The notes beneath the pieces are model-generated. The model ran no database searches. It worked only from the letters and a program-made list of their open reading frames with translations, and was not told where the DNA came from. Positions 5,396 to 5,721 of a stretch of 5,721 bases of DNA are shown one piece after another. A program made the position numbers and the translations under genes. The DNA is from Clostridiales bacterium. GTDB lineage: Bacteria > Bacillota > Peptococcia > Peptococcales > Peptococcaceae. The stretch lies in assembly GCA_003343815.1 (NCBI GenBank), contig QAKL01000100.1, positions 1-5,721 on the forward strand. The letters are read 5' to 3'. The stretch's first letter is position 1; the number at the start of each line of letters is the position of its first letter.

Positions 5396-5721
5396 ATCAA
5401 TTCACACCCCCAGGCTTTCATTTGTACTAATTTTTCAGTGTCTTTCGGTTCACGATAAGCTTCTCTAATTAAATCAAGCATTTTTAAAATGCCGCTAAAG
5501 CCGTAAAAACCGCTGTTTTCTACAGTATTGACGAAATAGGGCGTGTTATTAAAGTAAGCCGCCTTTTGCCCGATCGCTAATACTTTTTCTGCGTTTTCGC
5601 GCGGGACGAAGCGCATCTTGAAATTAACCGTGGCATTAATCTCAACAGTGGGAAAGTTTTCTTTGATAAAGTAGAAATCCTGCTCATTATCCTCATTAAA
5701 GCTGTCGGTGTAGACGCGGAC
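5392..5721 (-). CDS. Nitrogenase component 1-like subunit, C-terminal part (partial)
   Basis: The reading frame stays open from the right edge to the TGA at 5392-5394, giving 109 residues that continue beyond the window. An ATG at 5616 is internal: 35 in-frame codons precede it without a stop. The segment PYFVNTVENSGFYGFSGILKM resembles the C-terminal region of NifD-like proteins around the MHSWDYSGPYHG block. By eye, an Asn occupies the place of the homocitrate/FeMo-cofactor His442. With the overlapping downstream gene it probably forms the two component 1 subunits of one nitrogenase-like enzyme. The cysteine-bearing N-terminal region is outside the window, so its metal ligands cannot be judged. 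The family assignment rests on this short tail plus the coupled neighbour. Confidence 0.75.
   Translation of the reverse strand, partial: VRVYTDSFNEDNEQDFYFIKENFPTVEINATVNFKMRFVPRENAEKVLAIGQKAAYFNNTPYFVNTVENSGFYGFSGILKMLDLIREAYREPKDTEKLVQMKAWGCELI

Noticed and set aside
5392..5616. Treating 5392-5616 as a complete 74-residue small protein.
   Set aside because: The frame continues without a stop for 35 more codons to the window edge, and the sequence resembles the C-terminus of a larger nitrogenase-like subunit.
4274..5721. Calling the pair NifDK, a true molybdenum nitrogenase.
   Set aside because: The complete subunit is far too short, and the positions of the FeMo-cofactor cysteine and histidine carry other residues as far as they can be aligned by eye.

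Overview
The window reads as chromosomal DNA from an anaerobic, hydrogen-metabolising bacterium, most likely Bacillota (Clostridia or Negativicutes). The evidence is the purine-rich Shine-Dalgarno sites before almost every gene, a SigA-type promoter, U-tailed intrinsic terminators, a Gram-positive-style lipoprotein signal, and a maturation protein for [FeFe]-hydrogenase. The genus cannot be read from the sequence. Nothing here looks like an insertion sequence, phage, CRISPR array, tRNA or rRNA.

Layout. Bases 1-77 hold what may be the last codons of a plus-strand gene, followed by a clear terminator. A small plus-strand gene (152-550) encodes a stand-alone pair of CBS domains. It converges on a minus-strand DUF1015 gene (603-1802), and a strong hairpin with a T-run on each side (540-584) separates them. 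The DUF1015 gene has its own near-consensus promoter (1833-1861). That promoter sits just beyond the terminator (1874-1900) of the next unit upstream.

The right two thirds is one minus-strand operon, read from 5721 down to 1907. In order it encodes the C-terminal end of a nitrogenase component 1-like subunit, a second and complete component 1-like subunit (4-base ATGA overlap), an iron-siderophore/cobalamin-type substrate-binding lipoprotein (24-nt gap), and HydF, the [FeFe]-hydrogenase H-cluster scaffold GTPase (24-nt gap). No terminator or convincing internal promoter lies between these genes.

How they may work together. The two nitrogenase-like subunits plus a metal-chelate-type binding protein form part of an uncharacterised nitrogenase-like system. 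The expected NifH-like reductase, permease and ATPase would lie beyond the right edge. The complete subunit keeps cysteines at the P-cluster-type positions. Neither subunit, as far as visible, has the FeMo-cofactor cysteine or histidine, so dinitrogen fixation is unlikely. Reductive processing of an imported metal complex or tetrapyrrole-like molecule is a reasonable but untested idea. The most unusual feature is hydF at the end of this operon, which puts an H-cluster assembly factor under the same transcription as a nitrogenase-like enzyme of unknown substrate.
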